Origin: Corythucha ciliata
Lineage: Eukaryota > Arthropoda > Insecta > Hemiptera > Tingidae
DNA: 64,000 bases
Direction: 5' to 3'
NCBI GenBank assembly: GCA_038030265.1
Contig: CM075943.1
Span: forward strand, 5,642,001-5,706,000
Below, in pieces: positions 22,401 to 33,644 of the stretch. Under the pieces are notes generated by a model. It was not told where the DNA came from. It was given only the letters and a program-made list of their open reading frames with translations, and did not search any database. The translations under genes were made by a program, and so were the position numbers. Each line of letters starts with the position of its first letter. Within the stretch, counting starts at the first letter, position 1.

Positions 22401-22640
22401 GAATTGAGCCCCCCCCCCCACCGAGAATGCTATTCTGGAGGCTCAAATTAACAAAACTCGCGCCTTGTTGAGGAAAATTCGCGGCTTAAATAGACAAAGT
22501 AACACCGTCCCCGTAGTTTCATTATTAGGTCTTTTAAGCGCACTAATGCGCTGATCGGAAATTTTCAACTTAATCACGCAGCAAAAAAATTGGAAAAAAA
22601 AAAGAACCAATTTCTCTGTGTTTGAAGCTTGTCTTGCCCA
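22400..22640 (+). repeat. Dispersed repeat block shared with 196-390
   Basis: Starting at GAGCCCCC and CTATTCTGG, this block aligns with 196-390: both contain a GCGCCTT-TTGAGG stretch, GTTTCATTATTAGG-like sequence and GCGCTGAT-like sequence in the same order. It lies next to family A arrays in both places, so it is probably part of the same larger element. Confidence 0.5.
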
Positions 22641-24064
22641 TAAGCCGAATTTCACAGGTTTGTGGGCCATTAAAATTTCAGTTTGAAGGATTTAAAGAGA
22701 ACAAAAATCACTGTGCAAGCTTCCCTTCCCCCTGCGCATGCCCTTCACGTGGGGCTCCTTCCTCAGTCTGGTAAGTGAGTGTCTGAGTGAGCTCACCCCT
22801 TTAGTCGGAGGATTGGGCCCGCACAATATTGAACCTGCGTACAACTCTCCCTCAGTATATTACAGACTTGTAAATAAGGGCTCCTCCTTTACAATCTTAA
22901 GAAAATATCTCTCGACTACTTCAACAATCGCTTATTTGACGTGTACGACAAAGAAATAGACCTTAAAATTACGAGTTGAAGATCTAAAAGTAAATTACAT
23001 TCGGGGAGGATTGAGAGGGGGGGACAACTAAGCACATTGTCACAAATTTACATCACATCACAATAGCGAGAGTTATGATGCGGTAGCTCTTTGAACTTAC
23101 GAAGACAAGTCGTTAAGGCGGATTCAGGGAAGAGGAGTATATAATATGAGCAGTTAATACTCAACATTATTAACGTCATTACTGAACCCTCTCGATACCC
23201 TTTTATACAGACTTGCATTGCGTAAATTCTCATCTAGGCTGCAACAAAGCAATCATGGTCGGCAGTTCGACACTCACTTTAGGGGTGTTGGTGCTGCGGG
23301 GGGGGGGGGAGTCGACAAACTGAAGAATCACTTGGAGGTGGACGATTCATGCAAGGTGAGCGTGACAACCGACTTGGACGTAATATTTAATATTTAACTT
23401 AATCTTTGGCGATCAAAAGAATGAACGTGAAGGCGACAAGGCGAGGAAGGTTGGGAAGGGTCAAAACAGTGCTCCGTTGAAAACATTCTATTGTCTCCTC
23501 TTCTTCTTCCTGCCGTTTGAGAGCTGGAGTAGAATGTTTTCAAAAAAGACAGAAAAGACTTTCTTGCTTTCCCCCGTCAGGTTCATTCTTACTATCGCCG
23601 ATATGTACTTTTGGTCCTAACTCGCACCCTCCCTGTGTGTGTTTGCGGGGGGGGGGTCATCTCAAATATACAGCAGACAAGTCTCCTTTACGACAAGTCC
23701 GACCTTCAGAAGCCAGACATATTTATTTTATACCTCTATCTCTTTAGCTTGTGCGTGTCATGAAAATACGACTTAAAGGGTTTTGTAAGCAATTGAAAAG
23801 CACTTTCTTGTGGCTTCACCTTTCAGTTTGATTAAACTGATTACATAAGCCTACGCCTTTTCCCCCTTTCTCAAACACTGCTTTACGAAGAATACGCCAC
23901 TCTGTGTAGCACGCCATTTTAACAAGGTTTTGATGCGCGAAATCAAACAACGCTCGCAGACGACGATAACGATTGAAACTCACTATAGATTTTTCTAAGA
24001 AATAATTTACTCCAACGCAAAAATTATCTATTACGTTCGTGGAGAAGGGTTCAACGTAGATGTT
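22640..24064. other. No gene recognised
   Basis: Unique DNA with several G tracts (near 23298 and 23648). Two splice-donor-like sites (CTG|GTAAGTGAG at 22771 and GCAAG|GTGAGC at 23356) are present, but no exon can be supported. Confidence 0.35.
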
Positions 24065-24097
24065 CAGCGTGCGTAAAGAAGGTGTTTACGCACGCTG
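24065..24097. other. Perfect 13-bp inverted repeat with 7-nt loop
   Basis: CAGCGTGCGTAAA at 24065-24077 is repeated exactly in reverse complement at 24085-24097, with loop GAAGGTG. It could extrude or fold as RNA. It lies just beyond the end of a Gypsy relic. Confidence 0.7.
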
Positions 24098-24119
24098 TGT
24101 GGTAAATAGTGAAGATGGA

Positions 24120-24457
24120 TGAAGGGGGGAGTGGTTCAAACAATTCGCGACGAATTCACCAACGTCCTTTGTCGTGCCAAGCCAAAAGACAGACTGCATA
24201 GCTGCCTGTTTTCATTTTTGTAACTCCACAGTGAGCTTCCGATCTTCCGCGATCTTCCGATCATTCGCGAGGCTGTTCTTCGAGAGAATTTACCAGCGAG
24301 GTAAAATGAAAGACGAGTTTTGAATTTCCGCCAGTTTTCTGCGAGATTTCTAGTGAACAGCCTAACCAGAGAGCCGCCTCCGGAGTCAAATTCAGAGTCA
24401 GACATGACAAAAACGACGTTACAGACAGTTCACGACGACACACAAGAAGCCCGAAAA
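24120..24457 (-). pseudogene. Gypsy deletion relic: Gag start joined to integrase zinc finger
   Basis: The minus strand opens with an ATG at 24405, giving MSDSEFDSGGGS, then NLAENWRKFKTRLSFYLAG, a typical Gypsy Gag N-terminus. After about 45 codons similarity shifts to an integrase-like stretch in another frame (VFWLGTTKDVGEFVANC, compare VYWPGIxKDIExFV...C of Gypsy integrases). Most of gag, protease and RT is absent. It directly follows an LTR and a primer-binding site. Confidence 0.5.
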
Positions 24458-24471
24458 CACTTCTGATACCA
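24458..24471 (-). promoter_or_regulatory. tRNA primer-binding site of a Gypsy LTR element
   Basis: On the minus strand TGGTATCAGAAGTG directly follows the LTR end. TGG at the LTR junction is the complement of a tRNA CCA 3' end and marks the start of minus-strand DNA synthesis. It identifies the neighbouring sequence as the 5' LTR. Confidence 0.6.
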
Positions 24472-24623
24472 TGTAATGGTTCATAAAATGAATAGAAACG
24501 TCAAAACAGTTTAATTAAAATTAACAGAAACGGACGACAGCAGAGGCAGAGGAGACTGCCTTTTCTTAGGTGATCCCAAAGGTTACACTCGGATTATCAG
24601 CTTACACATCGATAGCAACAACA
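24472..24623 (-). repeat. LTR of a Gypsy element
   Basis: About 150 bp; on the minus strand it starts TGTTGTTGCTATCG and ends CCATTACA, the usual TG...CA ends. The primer-binding site adjoins the CA end. No second copy is seen in the window. Upstream of the TG end is an integrase fragment of another Gypsy element, so this LTR was probably inserted into it. Confidence 0.55.
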
Positions 24624-24629
24624 TTCATT

Positions 24630-24800
24630 ACATTGATTGGGGAGTGATAAGCCGTAGTTTTAAAATGACGTATCCCGAGGCGCTGGTCAAGTCGTTGAAA
24701 TTTATTTTAATCGAATTGTCGGCCTCGGTCGGTGACAATTCGATAGGGTACTCCGTAGCGTGAGATATCCACTCTCTGAGAAAGGTGTCGTGTTGTGTTT
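24630..24800 (-). pseudogene. Gypsy integrase core fragment
   Basis: The minus-strand translation reads SRYGVPYRIVTDRGRQFD, a stop, then QRLGIRHFKTTAYH. This matches the integrase core of the element at 29704-33786 ([14 protein letters not shown] and [13 protein letters not shown]). It contains the second catalytic Asp region. It is cut off at about 24630 where the LTR begins. Confidence 0.7.
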
Positions 24801-25169
24801 GGGTGGCGAAGGAGAAGGAGTGAAAATAATAATAATAACACTTTGTTTTTGAGCAAAGAATTAGAAAACTGTATTTTAAAATAGGAGGCCGGAATCGTAC
24901 TGAAGGATGGTGAGCACGAGGCATTAGGAGGCGCTTGCGCCGGGGAATTCCTTATGCGTTGAGGAGTAAGGGAGAATGCTTATTTTACAGAAAATGAATA
25001 ATTAAAAAATGAATAAGAACATAACAATTCTCCCACGCGTAATATAAAAGCGGGGAAAAATAAGAATAGAAGTTAGAGTTCATGAAAAATTGATACTTAA
25101 CGCGAGAATAAAAAAAAAGGTTATACGTTAAACGGAAAGAAAATAAAAATAAAAACTTTGAATTACACT

Positions 25170-25595
25170 TCACTCGCGCACATAATCGTTCATCCAATGC
25201 GGAGGTTTTCGTTCGCACACTGGTCTCGGTGGTGTGCTGCGGGGTGTGCTGGGAGCGGCAGGCGTTGCTGCTTCCGAGGAGCGTGTAGGAGCTATTGAGT
25301 CTTCTTGTTCGTCATGCGGTGCTGATGATAATGATGATGCGGATACAGATTTCCGCCGTGGAAGAAACATCGTTAGAGCAGGTGGTGGAGCAGGCCAGGA
25401 GGGGGCTAGTTCCCTTGAATTTGGAGCTGATGGGAGCGGTACCTCGCACGTGACGAGCTGATCGATGTGACGTTTAAGGATGTATCCATCGTCAAGCTTC
25501 ACCGAATAATGAAGCTTCCCCATTTTCTCGGTGATGGTGCCAAATTTCCATTTATTTGAGCCAGTGTAGTTTCGTGATGCGACGCGGTCTCCCAC
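25170..25595 (-). pseudogene. Gypsy Pol C-terminal tail
   Basis: The frame continues the integrase C-terminus, reading VASRNYTGSNKWKFGTITEK, HYSVKLDDGYILKRHIDQL and then a low-complexity Ser/Pro/Ala tail ending KPPHWMNDYVRE. This arrangement is usual at the end of insect Gypsy Pol proteins. The stop is at 25170. Confidence 0.7.
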
Positions 25596-26541
25596 GCGTA
25601 GATTGCGAGACGGGGGGGGGGGAGTAAGGCGCCGTCAGAGGACGGAGCGGGGCGAAGTAAATCGAGCGGCGTGCGGAGTCGACGCTGGAACAGGATTTGC
25701 CTTGAGCATTTGAAGTAGATCGCCATTTGAACAGGATGTTGTGCAATTTTTCATGAAGCGTGACGGCAGCGGAGGAGAGCGAGGATAGTTTCTCTTTAAG
25801 CGTGCGGACCGATCGTTCGGCTTGACCGTTGGTGGACGGCTTGTAAGGAGCGATGAGCGGCTGGCGAATTCCGAACTTTGAGCAAAATGAACTGAATCTG
25901 TCGGACGTAAAGATAGATGCGTTGTCACTTACAATAGAGTGAGGGAGCCCAAATCGAGAAAAAATGGTGCGAAGGTGTGCGATAGTAGACTCAGAGGATG
26001 GAGCTGTGGCCGACATGAAAACCTCTGGCCATTTAGAGTAGGCGTCAATGACAAAAAAAAAATAACGGCCGTCTTTGGGGCCGGCGTAATCGATGTGGAG
26101 CCGTTGCCAAGGACCGGAGGGAGGTTCCCATGAGTGCAATGGAGCTTTAGACGGAGTAGCACGAATTTCCATGCATGCGCGGCAGCTTTTAGCGGCGGCC
26201 TCAATATCGCGGTCGATACCAGGCCAGTAGACATGTTGGCGGGCGAGCAATTTCATCTTAACAATTCCCGAATGACAAGAATGGAGTTCGTCGAGAACCT
26301 TGGAGCGGAGGGGAGGGGGTATGTATACCCGATTCCCTCGAAAGATGATGCCTTGATCCGTTGAAAATTCGGGATCCTTGAAGTTTTTTGATTGAAGTTC
26401 CCGGAGCAGGTGAGCAGTTTCAGGACAAGTGCGGGTGGAATGAGCAAGTGTTTGATAATTGAGCATCTCGGACGAAATCTCATGGATATGAGCAATATTG
26501 AATACGGAGTCTTCATATGGTTTGTTGTCCTGAGGGAGCAA
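25552..26541 (-). pseudogene. Gypsy integrase
   Basis: A 329-codon frame with the zinc-binding HHCC domain (LHSCH at 86-90, CRAC at 120-123) and the catalytic core. The acidic triad is Asp151 (HIDYAGP), Asp206 (IVSDNASIF) and Glu242 (NGQAERSV), with the usual 35-residue Asp-Glu spacing. All three catalytic residues are present. The C-terminal part shifts frame near 25700 and again by the G tract at 25610-25622. The enzyme would insert element DNA into the genome. Confidence 0.85.
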
Positions 26542-27542
26542 AGGAGCGGGATAGATAGTCAGCGTTCGCGTGCAGTTCGGATTTGCGATGTTGGATTTTG
26601 TAATCGAAACCGCTTAAACAGGTAGCGTAGCGGATGAGACGGAAGGCGGACATGACAGGAAGTTTGGTTTGAGGAGCAAAAATGTGGACCAAGGGCTTAT
26701 TATCGCAAAGTAATGTGAATTGTCTGCCATATAAGTAGTTGTATAGCTTTTTGATGGCCCAGTAGATAGCCGTAGCTTCCCGATCCAATTGAGAGTAGTT
26801 CATTTCCGTTTTTGTAAGAGCACGTGAGATGAAAGCTATAGGTCGCTCACAGCCGTTGACGATGTGCGATAGAACTCCCGATATGCCAGTCGGACTGGCG
26901 TCCGTGGCGAGCGTAATAGGTAGAGAGGGGTCGAACGGTGCAAGTGTGCGGGGGCTAGCGATTTCAGACTTTAGTTTCTTGAATGCCTGTTCACATTTGT
27001 GGTCCCATAGAAATTTTGAGTTCTTTTCTAATAATTTCCGTAATGGTGCAGTGGTTGTCGCGACATCTGGGAGGAATTTTGCGTAGTACATGACTAGCCC
27101 AAGGAAGGAGCGGATGTCATCGCTGGTTTGTGGGCGAGGAGCTTTTTGGATGGCGTCGATTTTATCTGAGGTCTTTTTCAGCCCATCGGCCGTGATACGA
27201 TGGCCTAGATATTGTACTTCTTTTTCGAAGAAAAAACATTTGTCCTTGTTGAGGTGTAAATCGAGTTCTGTGAGCTTGTCGAGACACTTAAATAAGCGCT
27301 CCTTGCACTGTTGAATTGTTGGACCTTGAATGATGATGTCGTCGAAATATACAGCAAGGCCTGGAATGCCTTGAAATGCCTGGTCCATGATTTTTTGAAA
27401 TTCATTTGGAGCTGTTTTGATGCCGAAAGCTAATTTGTTCATTTTGTATGTGCCTCGGTGTGTGGTGATGGCCATGATTTTGGAGCTGTCGGAGTCCATT
27501 TTGACGTTTAAATATGCTTTGTGTATGTCGAGCTTGCAGAAG
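26513..27542 (-). pseudogene. Gypsy reverse transcriptase palm and RNase H
   Basis: Coding similarity begins at GGRYFCKLDIHKAYLNV, just left of the AAGCTT tract, and continues as a 328-codon frame. The RT active site is VYFDDIII (YFDD at 51-54). RNase H follows with TLATDASPTGISGVL (Asp200) and YSQLDREATAIYWAIKKL (Glu241). It ends at ADYLSR, where a one-base shift moves translation to the integrase frame. Catalytic residues are intact in this part. Confidence 0.85.
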
Positions 27543-27615
27543 TAACGGCCACCCTGGAGCTTATGAAAATAAGCTTATGAAGCTTATGGAGCTTATAAGC
27601 TTTATAAGCTTATAA
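27543..27615. repeat. AAGCTT-rich self-complementary tract
   Basis: About 70 bp of overlapping AAGCTTAT/ATAAGCTT motifs on both strands, able to fold on itself in several registers. It sits exactly where the RT gene loses the stretch between its first two conserved blocks. Confidence 0.7.
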
Positions 27616-28335
27616 AGCTCGTTTCGGAACGAGAACGAGGGGGCTTCCCCAGTCACTGTGATCCGTTTTCTGTATTACGTCTTGAGCTTCGAGATAGTCC
27701 AGTTCTTCGTTTACTTTATCAAGAAGAGCATATGGTACCGGGCGAGCCTTGATATAAACCGGTTTAGTGTTCGGGAGCAAGCGTAAAGAGCAGGAAATGC
27801 CGGGAATGGAGCCAATTTTCTTTTCAAATAGTGGAGCATAACGCGTGAATATGTCGTTCTTTAACTTGGTCAGTGATTCGTTTTGTAGATGATTAATGCT
27901 TTGAATAGTGAGCCCAATGGAGCGCATCCAGCTTCTGCCCAGAATAGTCGCAGAAGGTGAGTCAACAATGTAGAGCAAGAGCTTTCCGGAATAATTGCGG
28001 AAGGAAATTGGTATACGAGCTTGCCCAACGGGCTTAAAAATTTCGCCAGTGTAAGTTTTGAAGGATAATGTGGGCTGTTGGAGCGGGATGTTTATTTGGA
28101 GCTTTTCGAATGCGTTTTTGTTCATAATGCTGACTGGACTTCCGCTGTCAACTTCGAATGGAACCACTTTTGAATTGATGTGCACCGGAATAATAAATTT
28201 ATCGTTAGAAGGGCCATCGGTTTTGAGCACAGGGAGCACATTGACTTTATTTATTTCGAATTCCTCAGGAGTCAGGACTTTCGTCTTCCTCGTCTTCGTC
28301 TTGTGTAGAATTGTGGCGAACTGATCTGTAACCAA
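27610..28335 (-). pseudogene. Gypsy protease and start of reverse transcriptase
   Basis: A 241-codon frame. An aspartic protease has the active-site motif FEVDSGSPVSIM at 60-71 and ILGRSWM near 151-157. The linker leads into the RT start (DVIQKTDHSDWGSPLVLVPK). The frame is then lost in an AAGCTT-rich tract and about 40 family residues before KLDIHKAYLNV are missing. Confidence 0.8.
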
Positions 28336-29190
28336 TTGCTTTGCCTAATTTCATATTTTGGGTGAGCGTGAGGATGCATACACGAGCAAGATGACCGGTT
28401 TTTTTACAAGACGAGCACTTGAGCTGAGAGAGTGTGCATTTACATTCTGACGTTCTGTGGTTGTTTTTCCCACAGCGTAGGCAATAACCCGCAAGACCTA
28501 ATTTCTCGTAATCTACTCGGTCTCGTTTAGAGTTGGGTTTTTTATATCCTGAGGTGAGCGATGAGCGGTGGAAGGTGCGGGGGCTGACGTTCGGTTGATT
28601 GGAGCGGTTTTCATTTGTTTTCGTTATTTTGTAGCATGGTGCATTTGTGTATTGTTGAGGATTAGAAATTATTTGATTTCCGGCTTGTGAAGCTTCAAGA
28701 GCGTATGCTATTTCAAGAGCCCTGTCGAACGTTAATTCTTTTTCCTGGAGGAGCTTTTCTCTTATGTTTGAGTCATGCAACCCACGTATAAATTGAGCGC
28801 GTAGAAAGAGAGAGTCGAGCGGTTTCTTACAGTCTGGAGCGGGGCAGTGGAAGTCACATGCGAGCGTAAGCTGTTTTAACTCGGCAAGATAAGCGGCAAT
28901 GGACTCGTTAGGAGACTGAACCCGGCTTAGGAATTTGTGCTGAGCAATAATGTCATTTATTTTAGGAGCGAGATGATTTTTTAATAACGTAACAAGCTCG
29001 ATATAACTTTTTTCGTTTGGCTTCTCCGGAGCGGTTAGAGACGAAAGGAGCTGAAAATACTTACCGAACCGAATATTTGCCGATACAATTAAGGAGGATT
29101 TGAGCACGAAGAGCGTCTGTTTCTTTTGATTCTCCAACAATCTTTTTTAGTTGAAAGAAATTTTGCAGCTGGTCAATGTCATTCCACACA
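28265..29190 (-). pseudogene. Gypsy Gag with two CCHC zinc knuckles
   Basis: The main frame (291 codons from 29140) covers the Gag capsid-like region (EKSYIELVTLLKNHLAPK) and two nucleic-acid-binding knuckles: C220-x2-C-x4-H-x4-C233 and C242-x2-C-x4-H-x4-C255. Upstream codons in another frame (DIDQLQNFFQLKKIV) extend the N-terminus, so one frameshift lies near 29075. It ends in an acidic tail (DEDEEDESPDS). The protein would form the particle that packages element RNA. Confidence 0.8.
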
Positions 29191-29279
29191 TAACATGTGG
29201 AACAGAACATAACATGTCGGCGACAGTTTCAGCCGAGATGTCTCGAATAGGGATCGAAGAGAAGCGATCAATCATTATG

Positions 29280-29445
29280 AGACTTGTGAGAGATCATTGT
29301 GATACACGCGTTGGCAGAGGGAAACGTTCCGAGGGGGCTATTTGTTATGTCGTCCGACTTTGATTTTTGGCACTGGAGGCAAGCTTTAGCCCACAATTTA
29401 GAATCGCGTTTAATACCTGGCCAGACGAAGCGTTTGCGAACGAGT
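29280..29445 (-). pseudogene. Gypsy integrase zinc-finger fragment
   Basis: The minus strand reads LLVRKRFVWPGIKRDSKLWA and CLQCQKSKSDD, then TNSPLGTFPSANA. This matches the integrase N-terminal region of the element at 29704-33786 ([29 protein letters not shown]). It abuts the Gag end of the minus-strand Gypsy and replaces its 5' leader. Confidence 0.65.
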
Positions 29446-29703
29446 AGCGAATGTACCGCCGTATAAGACTGGGTTCAGGGAGTCGACAAAGAGTAAGAAA
29501 GAGGTTCTTTTACCCCGTGATGTACATGTTATTTATTTACAGTCTGACTCACCTTTCCCCAGGCTTGTGGTAGCGTGTACACGAGCTGGCTCGAGGGTTC
29601 GGCCCCCCTGCACGGATGTGCGACCCTGACTCTGTGGACTCCCGACTCTATCTGTGAACTCGACTCTGTCCCCCTGACAATAGAATCCCCCGGGTTTTAT
29701 ACT

Positions 29704-29844
29704 TGTGGCGACCAGACAACATCGTCCCTCCATTTTCCTAATATTGTAAATAACGTAATAAAATATGTTTTTAATAAACAATCAGTTTTTGGTGTGAAAC
29801 ACGAAAAAATAACTTTTGTCATATAAGAACGACCTGCTTTTTAT
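29704..29844 (+). repeat. 5' LTR of the plus-strand Gypsy
   Basis: Starts TGTGGCGACCAGACAACATC and matches the copy at 33645-33786 over its full length. Contains AATAAA at 29773-29778, a possible polyadenylation signal. The right edge is set by the target duplication at the other end; it does not end in the usual CA. Confidence 0.85.
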
Positions 29845-29852
29845 ATTTTATC

Positions 29853-29868
29853 TGGTGACCCCGACGTG
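29853..29868 (+). promoter_or_regulatory. Primer-binding site of the plus-strand Gypsy
   Basis: TGGTGACCCCGACGTG starts 8 bp after the LTR. It has the TGG expected for pairing with a tRNA CCA end. Which tRNA is used cannot be told here. Confidence 0.6.
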
Positions 29869-29881
29869 ATCTCTGTTCACC

Positions 29882-32340
29882 ATGAACAACGAGCCCCAAA
29901 ACGAAGTCATCGGACGCGTCGCAGTCAAAGTTCCTCCATTCTGGCGTAATCGACCCGATTTATGGCTACGCCAGGTCGAAGCCAACTTCCGGCTCGCTGG
30001 CATCACATCCGACGACACCAAGTTTAACCACATCGTCGGCAACCTTGACCAGGACGTCATGGAACAAGTCAGTGACATTATCAACTCGCCGCCGGAAGTA
30101 CAAAAGTTCGACGCGATTATTACTCGGCTCGTAGGAGTTTTCACAGACGGTGCTGAACAACGCATAAAACGACTCCTCACAGACCTCGAACTTGGTGACC
30201 AACGCCCAACGCAACTTCTTCGTGCCATGCGACATTCAGCCAACAACTCGGTATCTGACGACCTACTCAAAACTCTTTGGCTTCAGCGGCTGCCTCACAG
30301 CATTCAGACCATCCTAGCAGTCATCGAAGGAAATCTCGATAAATTGGCAGAACTCGCCGATAAAGTGATCGAAGTCGGATCTGAACCTCGAACGATCTGT
30401 GAAACTTCCTCCCTCGTCCTCGCCATTCAAGACCTTATATCTCGCTTTGAACGCCTCGAAGCTCGACTACTTGAACGCAGCCGTCCCGTTTCTCGAAACC
30501 GTTCCAATCGTTCGAAATCTCAAGATGCCCACCATCGACGCCGTTCTTCTCTCGACACCCCTAACTCGTGCTTCTATCACGCCACGTTTGGAACCAAGGC
30601 ACAGAAATGTACCGGCACCCCTTTTCGTCACTTCGTTCCAAAAACACTAGACGCCCTTCAACAGTTGGCGGCTTTTGGAAGGGTCAAAATCAATCGCCTT
30701 TTCATCAAGGACAAATTAACAAACTCCGAATTCCTCGTTGATACAGGAGCCGACGTCTCCATTCGAGCTCCAGACAAGCTCAAACCAACGTCGTCTTATT
30801 CCCTTTTCACCGCCAGTGGTCAACCGACATCAACATACGGCGAAAAACTACTCACGCTTGATCTCGGTCTACGACGTCCCTATCGCTGGTCTTGTATCCT
30901 CACATCGCTCAAAACACCAATCTTGGGAGCTGATTTCCTTAAATTCCACAACCTCCTCGTCGATCTGGAAAATCGAAAATTGCTAGACGGTGAGACACAC
31001 CTCGCCGCTAAAGTGCGCTACGCTCCCTCGATGGTTCCATCCATATTAACCGTCGACACAAACAACCGGTTCGCCACCATTCTCAAGGAATTTCCTGATA
31101 TCTCTCGTCCTCCTGTTTTCCCCCGCTCAACACCGCCTCACAACACTACTCATGTCATCGAAACTACCGGCCCACCCATTCATTGCCGTTTCCGACGACT
31201 CGCTCCCGACAAATTGAAAATCGCGAAAGACGAATTTCAGGCGATGCTCGACATGGGGATATGCCGCTCGTCCAAATCACCTTGGGCCAGTCCTCTGCAT
31301 CTCACGTCGAAAAAAGGTGGCGGATGGCGTCCTTGCGGCGACTACCGAGCCTTAAACAGAGTCACGAAGCCCGACAGGTACCCTATGAAGCACATTCATG
31401 ACCACGCCAACAACCTCAGCGGCAAAACAATTTTCTCGACACTTGACCTCACCCGGGCGTACAATCAAATCGCAGTATCTCCCGCTGACGTCGAAAAAAC
31501 CGCTATAATCACACCGTTCGGATTATTTGAGTTTCCTCAAATGATGTTTGGCCTCCGCCACTGTTGAACAGCCGAACTGTTCGGCTCTATGGACTTCGTG
31601 TTCTGCTACATCGACGACCTCCTCATCTCGTCGACATCACTTGACGAACACGAAAAACATCTACGAATCGTTTTCGCTCGTCTTCAAGAGTATGGTTTGT
31701 CGCTCAATCCCAGCAAATGTACCCTCGGTGCTTCCTCCGTAAACTTTCTCGGCTACCGCATCTCAGCAGATGGAACTTCACCTCTCCCTGATCGCGTTGA
31801 AGCACTAACCAAAGCGGAAAAACCATCAACCGTTCGCACTCTACGCAAATTTCTCTGCGCTTTAAATTATTATCATCGCTTCATCAAACACGCCGCTCGA
31901 CACCAAACCCCACTGCACAACCTCATGAAAAACTCGACAACAGAGGATGCTTCGATCCACTGGACTCCCGAGTTGACCGCGTCGTACGATGCCTGCGTCA
32001 ACAGCCTCGTCGAAGCAACACTCTTAGCTCACCCTCACCCCAATTCACCCCTCAGCCTACTAGTCGACGCCTCCGACATCGCTGTAGGCGCTACCCTTCA
32101 ACAAAACGTCGGTGATTCTCCCCAACCTATTGCATTCTTTTCGAGAAAGTTAACCCCAACAGAGACTCGTTACAGTACGTACGATCGAGAACTCCTCGCT
32201 ATTTACGCTGCAGTCAAACACTTCCGTTACATGGTCGAAGGTAGTGAAATCGTCATCTACACAGATCATCGCCCTTTAGTCTACACGCCTTCCACCAAAA
32301 CCCCGAAAAAGCGACACTCGACAATTTCGCCACCTCGATT
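29882..32340 (+). pseudogene. Gypsy Gag-protease-RT-RNase H
   Basis: From ATG at 29882 the frame is open for 561 codons, meets TGA at 31565-31567 inside the RT, and continues in the same frame to 32362. Gag has [20 protein letters not shown] (20-39) and a single Cys/His motif [14 protein letters not shown] (230-243). Protease is [11 protein letters not shown] (284-294). RT has the family start ([20 protein letters not shown]), SRTLDL-type motif at [13 protein letters not shown] and CYIDDLL at 31605-31625. The stop lies in a scrambled stretch between FGLR and MDFVF. RNase H has LLVDASDIAVGATLQQ and YTDHRPLVY, then frame is lost near 32310 by a small deletion. Confidence 0.85.
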
Positions 32341-33644
32341 TCGTTTCGCAATTGACGACTGACATCCGTCACGTCCCCGGTGCCGAAAATCTCGTCGCTG
32401 ACTATTTCTCCCGAATCGCAACCCTCGAAACTTTCGATTACGGTGAACTCTTTCGTCTTCAACAGTTCGATCATGACCTTCTTCACATTATACAGCATCC
32501 GGACAAGTATTCGCTAAAACTCTCTTCCGTTTCCGTTCCCGGTCTCACCGTTTCCGTGTTCTGTGATTACAAGAATCGTCCCTTCATACCTTCTGGCCTT
32601 CGTCGCAGAATTTTCGACCTCATCCATAACCTGTCACACCCGTCTCCTAAACGCACATCCAAACTCGTCCGCGACCGCTTCGTGTGGCCATCCATCAAGA
32701 AAGACGTTCACACGTGGGCCAAATCCTGCCTTCACTGCCAACGTTCAAAAGTTCATCGGCACACTCGTTCGCCACTTTCGTCATTCCCAACCGTCATCTC
32801 GTCGTTTTCAACACGTCCATGTCGACATCGTCGACCGAAGCAACACCTGTATCAGACATTACGATAGAGACCGTCGCTAGAACTCTCCTCACTTCTTGGA
32901 TTTCACGTTTTGGAATTCCCAATTTTCTAACTACAGACCGCGGGCGACAATTCGAATCTCAAATGTTTCGTATCGTCAACATCACCCTCGGAATCCAACA
33001 TTTTCGAACTACCGCCTACCACCCTCAGTCGAACGGAAAAATCGAACGCTGGCACCGAACACTCAAGTCAGCCATCATGTGCCATAATTCAAGCAACTGG
33101 GTCGACTCTCTTCCACTCGTTCTCCTCGGTCTTCACAGCACAGTTCTCGACTCTGGATACAGCCCATGCGAGTTGACGTACGGTCAATCTCTTCATCTTC
33201 CCGGTCAACTTTTCGATGATCGACAAGAAATGTGTCAAGAAATTTCCCCCTTCATCGAAAATCTTAAAGAGACACTCCGCTCTCTCCGTCCTGCGGATCA
33301 ATCCAACGCTAACTCTCGCCACACCTTCGTCCATCCCCAACTCAGCACAGCCACACATGTCTTCGTTCGCGTTGATCGAGTCAAAAGACCACTTCAACCT
33401 CCTTATGACGGTCCTCTCAAAGTTCTCCGCCGACAGGACAAATACTTCACACTCGACATTAATGGTAAAGAAGACCAAGTTTCCATCGATCGATTGAAAC
33501 CGGCATTTTTCGTTGCAACCAACCACCTCTCTCAAATCATCCAATCTTCTACTCCCCCATCAACGGCTGTCACTCGCCACGTTCGCAAAATACGAATCGC
33601 TCCTCCCTTTCGAACAAGCAAACCACTCACTAGGAGGGGGGTAA
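32341..33644 (+). pseudogene. Gypsy integrase with an internal deletion
   Basis: The first frame (32352-32867) ends RNase H (TTDIRHVPGAENLVADYFSR) and holds the zinc finger (HNLSH, CLHCQ). A second frame (32684-33682) carries the core: [11 protein letters not shown] (second Asp) and [11 protein letters not shown] (Glu). About 25-30 residues after the first Asp (HVHVDIV) are missing, so the core fold cannot form. A C-terminal chromatin-binding-like tail ([19 protein letters not shown]) is present. Confidence 0.8.
33632..33641 (+). promoter_or_regulatory. Polypurine tract
   Basis: AGGAGGGGGG lies immediately upstream of the 3' LTR and would prime plus-strand DNA synthesis. Confidence 0.65.

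Larger units (their letters stand above)
25170..29190 (-). mobile_element. Ty3/Gypsy element (minus strand), internal region without LTRs
   Basis: In minus-strand order it has Gag with two zinc knuckles, protease, reverse transcriptase, RNase H, integrase and a C-terminal tail. Reading frames are broken at about 29075, 28300, 27600-27500, 26520, 25700 and 25610. No LTR pair is seen; the 5' side is replaced by a fragment of another Gypsy near 29280. Domain order (integrase after RNase H) places it in Ty3/Gypsy. No env frame is present. Confidence 0.85.
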
